The notes beneath the pieces are model-generated. The model searched no databases. It was given only the letters and a program-made list of their open reading frames with translations, and had not been told where the DNA came from. DNA of 64,000 bases, from contig JANFNE010000029.1 in the NCBI GenBank assembly GCA_024867545.1, positions 434,001 to 498,000 on the forward strand, read 5' to 3'. Shown here in pieces: positions 1 to 11,116 of this stretch (the first letter of the stretch is position 1; each line of letters starts with the position of its first letter). This DNA is from Phytopythium helicoides. Taxonomy: Eukaryota > Oomycota > Peronosporomycetes > Pythiales > Pythiaceae. Both the position numbers and the translations under genes were made by a program.

Positions 1-503
1 GCGAGGGCATCAACAGCGGCTACCGCTGGTACCATTACTCCAACACGACGGTGCAGTTCCCGTTTGGCTACGGTCTCAGCTACACGTCGTTCGAGTACTC
101 GAACGCCAACTTCCAGGCCGGCACGGCGCCGACCACTGGTGGTCAGCACTACGAGGTTTCGTGCGGTCCGGACAGCGGAGACGCCAAGTTCAGCGTCGCC
201 GTGACGATCACCAACACGGGAAGCGTCAAGGGCGTCGAGGTGCCGCAGATCTACATTGGTCCGCCGACGAACGCTGCGACGGCGTACCCGGACGTGCAGT
301 TCGCGTCGATTGCTCTGGTGGGTTTCGGTAACGTCGAGCTGGAGGCGGGTGAGAGCGCGACCGTGACGATCGGCATCCGCGAGAGGCAGCTGAGTTTCTA
401 CAACACGACGAGTGGCGCGTGGCAGCTAGCGTCAGGCGAGCGTCCAGTGTACATTGGCAAGAGCGTGGAGGACCTCGTGTTCGCGGGCTCGGTGACTGTG
501 TAG
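1..503 (+). CDS. Beta-glucosidase-like glycoside hydrolase family 3, C-terminal part (5' end outside window)
   Basis: The reading frame is open from base 3 and stops at 501-503. It shows the motif YRWYHY followed by FPFGYGLSYTSFEYS, the signature that leads into the fibronectin-III-like C-terminal domain of GH3 enzymes. The remaining residues form that beta-sandwich domain, with TNTGSVKGVEVPQIYIG and a typical ending in SVEDLVFAGSVTV. GH3 enzymes release terminal beta-linked sugars from oligosaccharides; in oomycetes many are secreted cell-wall degrading enzymes. The catalytic domains lie upstream of the window, so substrate and secretion cannot be judged. The C-terminus has no frame break. 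Family call is firm; the exact activity (beta-glucosidase versus beta-xylosidase) is not decidable here. Confidence 0.9.
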   Translation, partial: EGINSGYRWYHYSNTTVQFPFGYGLSYTSFEYSNANFQAGTAPTTGGQHYEVSCGPDSGDAKFSVAVTITNTGSVKGVEVPQIYIGPPTNAATAYPDVQFASIALVGFGNVELEAGESATVTIGIRERQLSFYNTTSGAWQLASGERPVYIGKSVEDLVFAGSVTV

Positions 504-2429
504 ACTTTGGTGGGCGGAGAGTGTAGTTTGTTTGTTCGTGAGCTAGATCGTATTGGGGCTTTCTCGTGACATGCACGACGAAGTCGAATCAATCATGTTT
601 ATCATCTAGGTTCCCAACGTCGTATCTTCCGACATAAATGAACGGCCCGCAAGTGATGTAGCCTCTGCATGACACGAAGTGAAACGAACGCTGGTCACGC
701 ATGGAGTCTTTGGAGCCCAGCGCACCATGAGGAGTCTAAGCGACTCAACGGACACTACACTACTCGACTGGATTTTCTCGGGTACGTTGAAGGCTTGCCG
801 AGAGCTCGTTGGCCGCGTCGTGGATGCCAACGCACAGTCCTAAATTCTTTCCACAACGTCGCTCCACCGGATCCTAGCGGCTCAATGGGACCGTTATGGA
901 GGGTTCCCTCCTTGGGAGGAACGGTTCGCTGGCTGAGCAAGCCGCAGCACTCGACGCGCAGCATTTCTTTCTCGGTCGTGAATTTGCAAGATGGAGTCCA
1001 TGCGGCCGCATTTCCCGGCTCACGACCCGGGACCACGCAGCTACTCCAAGCAGCCGGAGTCTTCTAACGACGACGACGACCAGGAGCGGCGCTGCCAAGT
1101 CTTTCTTCGACCTTTTCAGCTCGCAGTCACGACAACGACGCGTGCCCGTAACCACTGCACCGAGATGCCAGTACGGGATACCTCATGTGCACTAAGGGTT
1201 ATAGAGCGTCATTTCTTCCGACATAAATAAATGGCCACACGCAATGAAGTCACTGCATTGTACACGTGCTGCGTATTTGTAAGGAGCGCCAGGAACAGAT
1301 TGTCATGAGAATTGTCTTAGCAACTCGATTGACACTACGCAACGCTGCTGAATCTCCTTTAGTCTCGAATCCTCAAGATTGAGTTCAAGTGGCCACCTTT
1401 CTCAACTCACGACCCGGAGCCAGTCATGCAGCTACGAGTAGCCGTATTCTTCAGGCAGTGAAGAAGATGACGACGGCGCTGAGCAGTAGTGACACTGCAA
1501 TTCTCTCCTCAACTTCTCCGGCTCGCAGTCATAGCAACGTCTAGCCTGTAGCTCGCTGATCCTCTTTTACGTGGCCAGTTGACTCTGAATACCGAGCACT
1601 GTATGCCCACAAACGAAGTCAGGCGGAATCGCTCCGAGTAATCAACAGCGCCGCGTTGAGACCCCGCATGGAGCGCGCACTCAAGATGGAGGACGGTGGT
1701 TCGCAAACAGACGGCACGCGTTCAACCTTGGCACCAGCGAGTGAAGATGGAGACGATAACAACGAAGGAGGCGATGGAGACTAAGGAGATGATAGACCTC
1801 TAGACCTCATTTGACAGACGACCCAAATCTTGCGATGATCTAGCATTTCGCGAGTGGAAAGATCCGCTTGTGTTCGCAAGTGGGAGCAGGTGGGGTTACA
1901 ATGCATCTCGCGTTCTGTGCCGCGTACCCAATGCACTGAGATGCCAGTACCGCAGGATTATAAAGTGTTTTCATACGTAGTCATTCCTCAAAGATTTTCA
2001 TGTGCTGCCTTTTTCATTCTGTTTGGTGAGTGCGTGATGCGATGGGAGCCACCAAATCAATGTATGTGTCCGCATCCCTTGCCCTTTTTACTTGGAACGA
2101 ACGCATTCTCGGCTTTTCCCATCATGAGAGAAGCTTTTTCATACTGTACAGGTACGCACACCGACTTACCCTTGCTGGTCGACCTCATCTGCCGTATAAT
2201 TTTACTGGACTTGAATCCATTGAATCCACTCCTCCAGATGCGGTGCCAGTGTAAACGATACAGATCACATTGATGAAGTTGTCATGTTGAACGTGCATGC
2301 TATCGCTTGCGATACGTTGGTAAAACTGTCTGAAATCTTTCCTGTGGTGGTAGAAGTACATGTTGTTTCTGTTGTACATTTTCTGGTGTTTCGTCAAAAT
2401 ATCAATCCTTTTTTCTTCCGCGCCATGCT
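504..2429. other. Gene-poor stretch with decayed repeats
   Basis: No convincing gene is seen. Short open frames here have no family signature. The stretch holds the degenerate tandem repeat described separately, and a 19-nt motif (TGCACYGAGATGCCAGTAC) seen at 1156-1174 and again at 1932-1950. A short acidic open frame starts at 1685, but nothing supports it as a gene. Confidence 0.5.
618..1560. repeat. Diverged tandem duplication, about 586-nt period
   Basis: The segment from about 627 (cttccgacataaatgaa...) resembles the segment from about 1212 (cttccgacataaataaa...). Similarity resumes at 1018-1135 versus 1404-1530 (ctcacgaccc, gcagctac, an acidic GAC/GAT run, then tcgcagtca), so the second unit is shorter inside. 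The two copies are diverged and no frame is conserved, so this looks like an old non-coding or transposon-derived duplication. Confidence 0.55.
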
Positions 2430-3913
2430 CTAGTCTTCACTTGGAGGAAGCGAGAACTTGGGTCCAAAGCAGATTTCTTCGCCTTTGATGACTTCGAGCA
2501 TGATCTCCGTCACCCAGAATCGCGGATTTGAGCCCACTAGAGGTGTGATGCCCGACACCGTACCAATTGTGTGCTCGTGTTTCTCTCCGTGATACTTTTG
2601 CTGGTTCCTGGACAAAATACTGAGCATTAGAACACCTTCTCATGGCTTCTGGTAAAGCAAACACTGCTGCTACTCACCACATGAAGACATCATTCCAGAT
2701 CTCTGGAGCTGAATCGTCTTCGACGGGCTGAGCGTTTGGGTTGTCGAAGAACTCGAGGCGGTCACTGCCGAGGCCGCGAATCACCTCCATATAGCCAGCT
2801 TCGTCTGACTCGCGCGAGACCAAATACAAAGATTTCACTCGTTGCGAGCCGTCCACAACGTATTCCTGTAGAATCACGACGTTGTCCTCGTCCACGTGCT
2901 GCACGACGTAGCAGTTCATCTGCAGCTCTGCCGAATAGACGCTCTGCATGATGATTGGATCTGTCAGAAGTCTCCACGCGAGCTCGGCGCAGAACGCCGC
3001 GCTCTGGTTGTAGTACACTTTCTGGAGCACGTAGTTGACGACGCCGTTCTCAACCATTCGACGCTCGAGCCATCCGCTTGTAGTCGATGTGAACCGCACA
3101 TACTGCTCGTTGGTACTGAACACACGGTACTCCTCCATGGCCTTCTTGCGAATCTCGACGCACTCGGAGGAACTTAATGGCTTGATGCGGACGAATGACC
3201 TGCCACCGTTGACAGTCACGAACGACTTTTGCTCCGCGTTGAACAACTCGCGGACGAGGTGCATGCGGCGAGTAGACTCGTGAAACATGCGTTTCAGCTG
3301 AGCGTTTTCATGCTGGAGACGCATCCGCATCGCCGAAAGTCGGGAGAGCGCTTCAGAGAGCGAGAGCTTGTGGGTTCCATCTGATCCAGAGCGGAGTGCG
3401 AGAGCGAGAGCGAGCTCCAGCTCCTCGTCCGCTGGGTTGTTTCCAAGCAGAAGTCCTGACGGGAAAGCTGGGCCATTGTTCTTCTCCTTCTGCCGCAAAG
3501 ATAAGCGTTCAAGCTGTGCCTCGAGGGCCGTCACCGCATCTCGAAGCTCCTGCATCCGGCCCTGTGGATCACCCATCGGGGTCCGTGAGGCACCTCCCGG
3601 ACGTGACAGACACGCATGGAATTAATCAACGCACCACTCTACGGCGGTATCGTCGCTGGTACTTGCGTCTCAGCTTCTCCTCCTTGGTGAGTGGCGGGGC
3701 GTCGGGGTCGGGATCGCTGGACGAACCCGTTCCGCTCGCGGGCTTGGGCCCAAACACCAGGTGTGGAGGTCCCACGCTCGGCCGTATCGGAGACCGAGGA
3801 GCCCCCTGGTCGTCCGTGAGGAAGTGCGTGAGGATGCCGAGGTCCTCGGCCGACCAGAACGGCGCCAACCTCGGCTCGCCGGCGCTTAGCGGCGTCATGG
3901 GCGAGCACTGCAT
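2430..3913 (-). CDS. bZIP-like coiled coil plus START-like domain protein (M96-type family), paralogue A
   Basis: Three exons fit: 3635-3913, 2678-3561 and 2430-2607. They give 446 aa with introns of 73 and 70 nt (donors GTGCGT and GTGAGT). The ATG at 3913 is the first in frame. Exon 1 ends in a basic stretch (RRKYQRRYRRR) that splices onto a heptad-like coiled coil (MQELRDAVTALEAQLERLSL), a bZIP-like arrangement. The rest is a START/SRPBCC-like domain with FTSTTSGWLERRMVENG and VVQHVDEDNVV blocks shared by all paralogues. Similar oomycete proteins are often annotated as the M96 mating-specific family; that name is from memory and no function is shown here. A is the most diverged of the four minus-strand paralogues and has no frame break. 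Nuclear lipid- or ligand-sensing regulation is plausible but unproven. Confidence 0.75.
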
Positions 3914-4377
3914 GCCGTGAGCGCTGCCACTCTCGATTTGCTGATGCCGGGCGAAGTCGGGTATAGAGGTGCGCAAATCCCTGGACAGGAGCCGTGCCAC
4001 TGTGCGACGACACCACGCACGACGCACCGGAGACACTGTCAGTGGAGCTCAAGACGAGACGGCCGCAATCGAGAGCCGAGGCGTCGAATCAGCTACAGCA
4101 GAGAAGGAGAATGGAGGGAGGGGACGAGGGCGAGGGCGTTTACGGCTGAAGCCTGACCAGTCGAGTGGCCACGCTCCCAGGTCTTCAAAGGAGGAGCAGA
4201 GGAGCGTGTCACTTGTGGCTGGTTCTGGTGATGGTTCTATATCAGAGGGCTCTGCAACAGCGACAAGTTTAGATGCGCAGCCAAGTTGTTGAGGACGGGA
4301 AAGTGGCTCGAAGACCTTGGCTCATTGCCGAGGAGGAGGAGGGTGGTCGAGGATCGATTGACGTTACCGCGACAGCT
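3914..4377. other. Intergenic between paralogues A and B
   Basis: This stretch lies upstream of A and downstream of B. It contains a purine-rich run (about 4100-4140) and no supported gene. Confidence 0.5.
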
Positions 4378-5714
4378 TTATGGGTCACCGGGTGACGGGA
4401 GTGAGAGACGAATGCCGACAGAGGCTGCTTCCCACCGGAGGACGTAGAGCGACACCTCTGCTAGCCAGAACTTGGGATCTGTGCCTCCGATTGGCGTCAT
4501 CCCAGAGAAGGAAGACAGGCAGTGCTCGCCCTTGGCACCGGTCGGCTGTGCCTGGATCCTAAGAAATATTGGAGACAGTCAGAGGTTATCCTATCGAACG
4601 CAATAGAGCTCGGCCCCGTCACGCACCACGCATTTTGAACTGTCCAATCTTCCATGGCGTCGTGTCGCCGAGTCTTGAGGATCTGGAAGTATTTGCGCGA
4701 AAGGCGTCGGAGCAAGATGGAGCAGCTACTGGGAATCTGAAACCGAGAAAGAAGCATCACCGACATGATAATGACAGGGTTGGCACCATCACCACGATCT
4801 GGCGAAGCTGGTAACTGCAACTCCTGGTATAGAACGATGTTGGCGCCGTCAACCTTCTGCACGATGTGGCATTGGAGCTGCAGCGTGTTGGCGTACATCT
4901 GAGCCATCCTCGTGGGGTCATCCAGTATTTGCCATGCTCGCTCAGAGATTGACTCGGCAATGTGGCGGTAAATTGTCTTGGTGAGTGCAAATTTGACACA
5001 GCCATCACCGACGAAGCGTTTTTCTTGCCAGCCATAAGTGCACCCTTCGGGCTTCTCCTTCCGGTCGTTTGATGTGAATGCGTGGAACTCATCAAGCGCC
5101 TGCTGTCTGACTTCCTCGCAGTCCACAGGCGTTAGCGGTTGAAGAAGTGCAAAAGTCCAGTCGTCTGCCATGTAAAGCTTCTCGTCAGCGAGAAGCAAGT
5201 CACGAGTGTATCGAAGCCGCTGGACAGAGTGGTGGAGACTTTTGCGGAGTGCGACATTCTCTTCTTGAAGACGTATTCGCAAGTGAATCATGTCACGATT
5301 CAAGCACTCCAAAGTTGCTCGATCCCATTGCTCTTTGGTTTACTGTCATTGAGTTCGTGACGGAGAGAACGATTTGAGTCGGAGGAGGTTAATAATTCTT
5401 CGTTCGCCTTCAGAAGCCATTGAAGCTTGGTCTCTAGTTCTTCTGCTTGGTCGCGGAGATCTCGGAGGCGGTTCTATCGTGATCGTGTCGCGGCAGTGTC
5501 AGTCAGTGCACAGAACACAGACGCGCTGCTAGCTGCGACTTACCGCTCGACGACAGTAGCAACGCCGTGCTCTGATTCGCGCCTTGTGCGAGGACGAGGG
5601 CGGGAACGAGTGCTGCTCCATTTCATGGCTTCCGTCATGGCCATCGATTGCTGCGAGAAGCGACTCGAAGTCGTTCTCGCTGAGAGTTTGAAACACATCT
5701 ACTGCGATTGACAT
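4378..5714 (-). pseudogene. bZIP-like/START-like paralogue B with one frameshift
   Basis: Exon 1 (5544-5714) starts at the ATG at 5714 and ends in a basic segment; donor GTAAGT, acceptor before 5473. Exon 2 begins with the leucine-rich coiled coil, then loses frame at about 5335-5345 in an AAA run: the upstream frame meets a stop, and the downstream frame resumes the conserved QEENVALRKSLHHS coiled coil and START-like domain. Exon 3 (4378 to about 4555) is intact, with PTGAKGEHCLSSF and FWLAEVSLYVLRW matching the paralogues. Apart from a one-base deletion the gene looks whole, so it is either a young pseudogene or a consensus error. Role as for paralogue A: unknown, with a putative DNA-binding and ligand-binding architecture. 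Confidence 0.65.
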
Positions 5715-6001
5715 GCTGTCTGTGGTTGAGCGATCGTTTCGTTAATGAACTACAGTGGAGCGTAGATAGATAGAGGCCATGCGTTCCTTCCGTACCAAGC
5801 TGGATCGCTTTGCTGTGCTTTAAGCCTATTTCCGAATAGGCAAGAGATAATGTAGCCATTGAGCTGAGTGATAGATGAGATCAGTGTTTTCTACGAGTGC
5901 TCATCACTGGTGGTGAAAGGATCGCTCCGCCAAACCCATGATATGCAAAAGACACCTGGTGCTACACATAAATAATGCTGACGCTGGAATCTATGGTGCC
6001 C

Positions 6002-7378
6002 TCATTCTGACGGAAGTGAGAAACGAGTTCCAAGCGCTGCTACTTCCCATCGAAGTACATGAAGCGCAATCTCTGCCAGCCAGAATTTAGGGTCTGCTCC
6101 ACCAGTCGGAGTGATGCCAGCATAGGATGATTGGCAGTGCTCGCCGTTGGGTCCTGTCGGTTTTGATTGGATCCTGCGAGGTGAAAAAGATACCCATCAG
6201 AAAAAATGAGCTCCATCGAGCATGCCCAGAAAGAGTAATTGAGACGCACCATGCCAACATGTCGGTCCAAACTTCCATCACACCATCTGCGGGAGTGTCA
6301 AAGATTTCAAAATACTCGCGACTGAGACCCCGGATGAGGATGAACTGTCCGTTTTGTGTCAAAAATCGCGAAATGAGCACAACTGACTTGACGATCACGG
6401 GCTTGGCATCATCGAAGTCTTCCACTGATTCTGCTGACGACACAAGACGCGATTCCAGGTACCAGACGAAGTTGTTTTCGTCGACCTTCTGAACGACATT
6501 GCATTTGAAATTCAGGGTGTTTGAGTAAAACTGCGCCATGCCTGCAGGATCTGTCAGCATTCGCCACGTGCGCTGAAAAATGGATTCTGCGGTATGGTGG
6601 TAGATCGTCTTGGTCATTGCAAATTTGATAGCGTCATGCTCAATAATCCGCCTCTCTTGCCAGCCGTAGGTGGTCCCTTGTGGCTTAACGTAATGTTCAT
6701 TGGCGGCAAACGTGCGAAATTCGTCCAGAGCTCGCTGTCGGATCTTCAGGCAGTCCGCCAGAGTCAGTGGTCGCAGTAGCGCGAATGACGAGCGATCGGT
6801 CATGAACAGCTTGTCGTCAACGGCAAGCAACAAGTCGCGGACGTGCTGGAGCTTGTGAGACGACTGCTGGAGGAGTGCGCGCAGAGCAACGTTCTCTTCG
6901 TTCAGCCGAGCACGGGCGACAGCCAAGCTACTCATCAATTGCTGTATCCTCTCTCGATCAAGTTGATCTCGTGTGTCTGGAAAGTCTGTCAGCTCCAGAG
7001 GATGGGATCGTGCCTTGTCGTTTGTCAGAGAAGCTTGAGACGACGTGGTCAGCAGTTGTAACTTGCTCTCCAACTCGACCACCTCTTCTCGAAGTCCTCG
7101 CAGCATATTCTGCAAGTCAAGGCCACATCGTTAATCAGTGCCACGGATCTAGACAGCTTCCAGCGCTGATTCACAGGACGAACCGCGCGCCGATGGTAGA
7201 ACCTCTTGGTCTTGGCTCGAGCTCTGGCTCGTTCTCGCTCCTGCTTGGACAGGCTTTGCTGCTCGCCTTTCGCCCAACTGACACCGCCCTCACCCGCACC
7301 AACCATCGCGAGCAGCGTGTGCATCTCGTCCTTATCGAACGTGTCAGATGCATCACTTGCAATGGTCTCGGTTGTCAT
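6002..7378 (-). CDS. bZIP-like/START-like protein, paralogue C (M96-type family)
   Basis: Exons 7184-7378, 6250-7109 and 6002-6173 give 408 aa; introns are 74 and 76 nt with donors GTTCGT and GTGCGT. The start at 7378 (MTTETIAS) matches the MTTASSAS start of paralogues D and E. The order is an acidic N-terminus, a basic region (RARARAKTKRFYHRR), a coiled coil (LRGLREEVVELESKLQLL), then a START-like domain ending in PKFWLAEIALHVLRW. Intron positions match A, D and E exactly: phase 0 after the basic region and phase 2 within the TGG of the AW motif. No frame break is seen. An Inr/FPR-like promoter core lies just upstream. The START-like fold suggests binding of a hydrophobic ligand; this is inference from the family. 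Confidence 0.8.
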
Positions 7379-7389
7379 GACGTCGAGCT

Positions 7390-7409
7390 GGAAAGTCTGA
7401 AAGTGAGCT
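7390..7409 (-). promoter_or_regulatory. Inr/FPR-like core promoter of paralogue C
   Basis: On the minus strand this reads GCTCACTTTCAGACTTTCC, close to the oomycete Inr plus FPR core (GCTCAYTYnnCAWTTT). It lies about 12-30 nt upstream of the ATG. The same element (CACTTTCAGATTT) precedes paralogues D and E. Confidence 0.6.
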
Positions 7410-8043
7410 GAGGGGAAAAGTGGCACGGTCTCCTCTAGGGTTCAGGGTGTCTGCCTAAAACGGCGGCTCTGTTCGAGGACAGAGCTCATTGGTGCGATGT
7501 GCCAGGAAAAACAGGCCAGGCCAGGCATGTCATGCCTGACCTCCATGAAACAATCCGTTTGGCTGTTCGACCGAATACTCAGATAGTACTCGCTGTGGCG
7601 TGGCCACGAGCTATCAGTGTCAATGCATGAGCTCATGAATCATGATGCAGATGAGGGAGTCAGTCGCCTGCACCAACGACCCATTGATAATTAGAGGCTG
7701 ACGTCCAACCTTCGTCGGCTCATTTGCTACTGACTGCCTGATATGGTTTGACAGCGTCAAGTTGCTTGTGAATCAGCTTCGCGATCTGCACGTCGCGAGT
7801 CGAGTGATTGTGTGCCTCGCAATCTGCGATGGCGGATACTGTCCCTATCTGGAGCCGGTAGAGACTATCTACACGTGGTAAGTATTACAGCCGACTCCCC
7901 CACAACGTCGTCGACGATTAGACTAGCTGAGCGCTGCCGTGCACCAGTACCGTTCGCACAATATATTGCAGCAGTTGCGATGTACGCTGAGAATCGACTC
8001 TATTCCTTGCTGCTGAAGCAATGACGACTCAATTCATCACATT
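7410..8043. other. Intergenic between paralogues C and D
   Basis: No gene is seen. The last 62 bases (7982-8043) belong to the inverted-duplication arm and form the 3' flank of paralogue D. Confidence 0.5.
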
Positions 8044-9413
8044 TTAACTATCAGTCAATGGAAGCGAGAAACGCATTCCCAGTGCTGCTGCTTCCCACCG
8101 AAGAACATGGAGAGCGATTTCTGAAAGCCAGAACTTTGGATCGGCCCCTCCTGTTGGAGTAATACCAGCAAAGCTCGATCGGCAGTGTTCACTCTTGCCA
8201 CCAGTTGGTAGAGACTGAATCCTATGAAATTGAGCAGAGAAAAATGAGCACAGTCGAAACAAGCGAGAACGTTGAGCGAATTTGGACGCACCACGCTGAC
8301 AAGTCGGTCCACACCTCCATCACATTGTCTGCATGCGAGTCGAAGATCTCAAAGTACTCCCGACTGAGTCCTCGAATGAGGATGAAATAGCCGCGTGCCG
8401 TCTCGAAACGCGAGATCAGAATCACCGACTTGACGATCGCAGATTTGATCTCATCAAGATTGCCACTAGACCGTGGTGGAGCTGCCATACGCGATTCCTG
8501 GTAGAGTACGACGTTGTTTTTGTCGACCTTCTGGATCACGTGGCACTGGATTTGAATTGTCTTTGAGTAAAGCTGTGCCATGCCTACAGGATCTGTTACC
8601 ATCTTCCAAGTGCGGTCGCAAATCGATTCAGCCGTGTGGTTGTAGATGGTCTTGGCGAGTGCGAACTTGATGGCGTCATGCTCAACCACTCGATTGTCTT
8701 GCCAGCCATACGTACAATATTTCGGCTTGACGTAACGATCGTTTGAAGTAAATGCAACAAACTCGTCGAGGGCTTGTCGTCGGATTTTGTGGCAATCCGC
8801 TAGGTTCAGCGGTCGTAGGAGTGCAAACGACCAGGGGTTTGCCATGTACAGCTTGTCGTCATCTGATAGTAGCAAGTCTCGAATATACTGGAAGTTGAGA
8901 GACGATTGCTGAAGTTTTGTGCGCAATGCGACGTTCTCTCGGTTGAGTTGCACCCAAGTGAGTATGATCTCACGCGTTTGTCGTTCCAGATGCGCTTGAT
9001 CCGGTTGGTAGCTTGATGTACCGCAGTTCGTGGTCTCAAAAAAGCCGAGTTGTCCCTGATCTTTCGACTGTAGTCCACTTGGCAACGTGGCGAGTTGCTG
9101 AAGTTTGCTCTCCAGCTCAGCCACCTCTTCTCGGAGACTCCGAAGCAGACTCTGCCAAAAGCTCGCAGTTATTAGTCAAGTTCGGTCGCTTGGCCAATAC
9201 CCGCAGCGAATCACAACGTACCAATCGCCGTTGGTAGAATCGTCGCGCCTTGATCCGCGCCTTCTCCGCCTTGGAAGTTTTCTGCTGTTCACTTCTCGTT
9301 GGTTGGTTGTCCTTCTTGCTTGCTCTCTGTCTGTCGACTATCGCTAGCATTGTATGAAGGTTGTGACTCTCGATTGCTTCGAGCACATTGCTTGCACTAC
9401 TGGCAGTTGTCAT
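8044..9413 (-). CDS. bZIP-like/START-like protein, paralogue D (M96-type family)
   Basis: Exons 9222-9413, 8292-9151 and 8044-8221 give 409 aa; introns are 69 and 70 nt. It starts MTTASSASNVLEAIESHN. The basic region (KARIKARRFYQRRL) joins a long coiled coil (LLRSLREEVAELESKLQQL) and then the START-like domain with WSFALLRPLNLADCHKIRR and GLSREYFEIFD. Exon 2 is 860 nt, identical in length to that of C, and the frame is intact. Its near-copy E lies inverted about 7 kb away with a frameshift, so D is the likely functional member of that pair. Function is unknown beyond the domain architecture. Confidence 0.8.
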
Positions 9414-9426
9414 GTCGTCCAAAGCT

Positions 9427-9446
9427 GGGAAATCTGAAAGTGACGA
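9427..9446 (-). promoter_or_regulatory. Inr/FPR-like core promoter of paralogue D
   Basis: The minus-strand sequence CGTCACTTTCAGATTTCCC resembles the oomycete Inr/FPR core and sits 14-33 nt upstream of the ATG. The matching element is kept in front of paralogue E at 17143-17160. Confidence 0.5.
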
Positions 9447-9885
9447 TTCTCGATGGCGAAGGGAACGATCCTTCCAACATTGTTTACCACCCTCCTGCAA
9501 CCGCAACCATTGCCAATCATTCGTCTTGCGCCACTTGACGACCCCGGAAAACCCAGTCAGGCACATGCCGACCCTGATCTCCTCACCCCGAATCCATTTG
9601 ACTGTCCACAATCTTTCAACATATCACGAACCGAATACTCGTCCATGAAGTATCCAATACGTCCACACGGGAGCAAACGAACGAACCGGTCGGCAGCAAA
9701 GCTCGAGGGCGTGCCACCTTCGTCGCCCCAAGCAAGCAAATCATGTCAACTGACTAGCGGAGACAATCATCTTTGATGAGCATCAGGATAGTGTCCACCA
9801 CACGATCTCAGCGTCACTCGACTGGATCAGCGACGTGACTTGTTGATGCGCAAACGCCGTTGCGAGTCGCACGTGGCATTTCGCC
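9447..9885. other. 5' flank of paralogue D and junction to ACR3
   Basis: Bases up to 9807 belong to the inverted-duplication arm. The remaining 78 bases lead into the ACR3 gene. No separate gene is supported. Confidence 0.5.
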
Positions 9886-11116
9886 ATGTTCCAGTTGGTG
9901 GCTACGCCCGCTGCTGCGAACTCGGAGGCTCTCGGCAAGCTCCAAGCGGGCATTTCTCGCTCTTGTTCTCGTCGCAATGGGAATTCCAGCGTTGTGGCGT
10001 CTCCGGGCAATGGCGTCGGCCAAAACGGGGCCGTCGACGCGTCCATCTCGAGCCAATTGTCGCTGCTGGACCGGTTGCTGCCGCTGTGGATTCTGCTGGC
10101 TGCAGCTTCGGGCTTCGGGCTCGGCCAGCTCAGCCAGGTGCACTCGTTCATCCAGTCGACGACAATCGGCAGCATGAACGCGCTGGTGGGCGTCGGACTG
10201 CTCGCTATGATGTATCCGCCGCTGGCGAGTGTTCGCTGGGAGCTCGTGCTGCGCGTGTTTGCCGACTGGAAGCTGCTGCTCGTCACCACGTTCCAGAACT
10301 GGATCATCGGGCCGCTTGCCATGTTCCTGCTTTCGGCCGCGTTCTTCCACGACAAACGTGAGTTCCTCGATGGCTTCGCGCTCGTTGGATGCTCGCGCTG
10401 CATCGGCATGGTCATGATCTGGATCTCTCTTTCGGGCGGAGACGTCGAGCTCGGTGCCGCGCTCGTCGCCATCAACTCGATCTGGACGGTGGCTTTCTAC
10501 TCGCTCTACGCGACGCTCTTCCTTGAGACACTGCCCGACGCCATGCATCTCGACGAAGGCTCTACAGGAACCACGGAGCTGCACATTACAACGGGAGAGA
10601 TTGCGACCAATGTCGGCATCTACATGGGCATCCCGTTCGCGCTGGCCATCGTCGGCTGGTGGGTCCTCACGCGCGCCAAGGGGGACTGAGTGGTACTTTG
10701 AGCAGTTTGCCCCTAAACTGGACGCGCTCGCCATCTACGCGCTGCTGTTCACGATCGTGGTGCTATTCGCGTCGCAGAGTGAGCGCATTGTGGACACGTT
10801 CGACTCGGTGCTGTTCGCCATGGTGCCGTTCCTGATCTACTTTGTGGCCATGTTTGTTGGCTCTTTCGCACTCAGCTGCGTGTGCTTCGGTCGTGACTTT
10901 CCTCGTGCCGTGGCACTTGCGTTTACGGCCACGAGCAACAACTACGAGTTATCGTTGGGCGTGTCGGTCGCGACTTTCGGCCTCGACTCGGACGCTGCCA
11001 TGATGAGTGTTGTGGCAGCGCTAATCGAGATTCCCATCATGGTGGCGCTCGTCCGGCTATCACACTGGGCAGCACTAACATTCGGCACGGCAAAGGTATT
11101 AACACCCGTCGCGTAG
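9886..11116 (+). CDS. ACR3: ACR3-type arsenite efflux permease, with one apparent frameshift
   Basis: ACR3 carriers extrude arsenite (and sometimes antimonite) across the plasma or vacuolar membrane; they belong to the bile-acid:sodium symporter superfamily. The protein shows about ten hydrophobic segments and family landmarks: the Cys-containing GCSRCIGMVMIW segment, ALVAINSIWT, GIPFALAIVGWW, then WYFEQFAPKLDALAIYALLFT, FTATSNNYELSLGV and ALIEIPIMVALV. The first part (from the ATG at 9886) ends at TGA 10687-10689. The conserved sequence resumes in the next frame straight after a run of five G at 10680-10684. Removing one G would restore a single protein of about 410 aa, so a homopolymer error or a recent mutation is likely. 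The gene lies within the segment bracketed by the inverted duplication. Confidence 0.85.

Larger units (their letters stand above)
7982..9807 (+). repeat. Left arm of a large inverted duplication (pairs with 16778-18610)
   Basis: The reverse complement of 7982-9807 matches 16778-18610 over its whole length, covering paralogue D and paralogue E with their 3' and 5' flanks. One edge is GATCGTGTGGTGG at 9807 and 16778; the other is CTCAGCGTAC at 7982 and 18610. Sequence diverges abruptly outside both edges. Scattered substitutions and small indels show the duplication is not brand new. Confidence 0.9.

Noticed and set aside
7982..9807. Inverted-duplication arms as ends of a composite transposon
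   Set aside because: The arms carry ordinary family genes, have no transposase or target-site duplication, and the bracketed genes are unrelated housekeeping genes.
9814..10734. Minus-strand open frame of about 300 codons opposite ACR3
   Set aside because: Shadow of the ACR3 coding sequence; the plus strand carries clear ACR3 family motifs.
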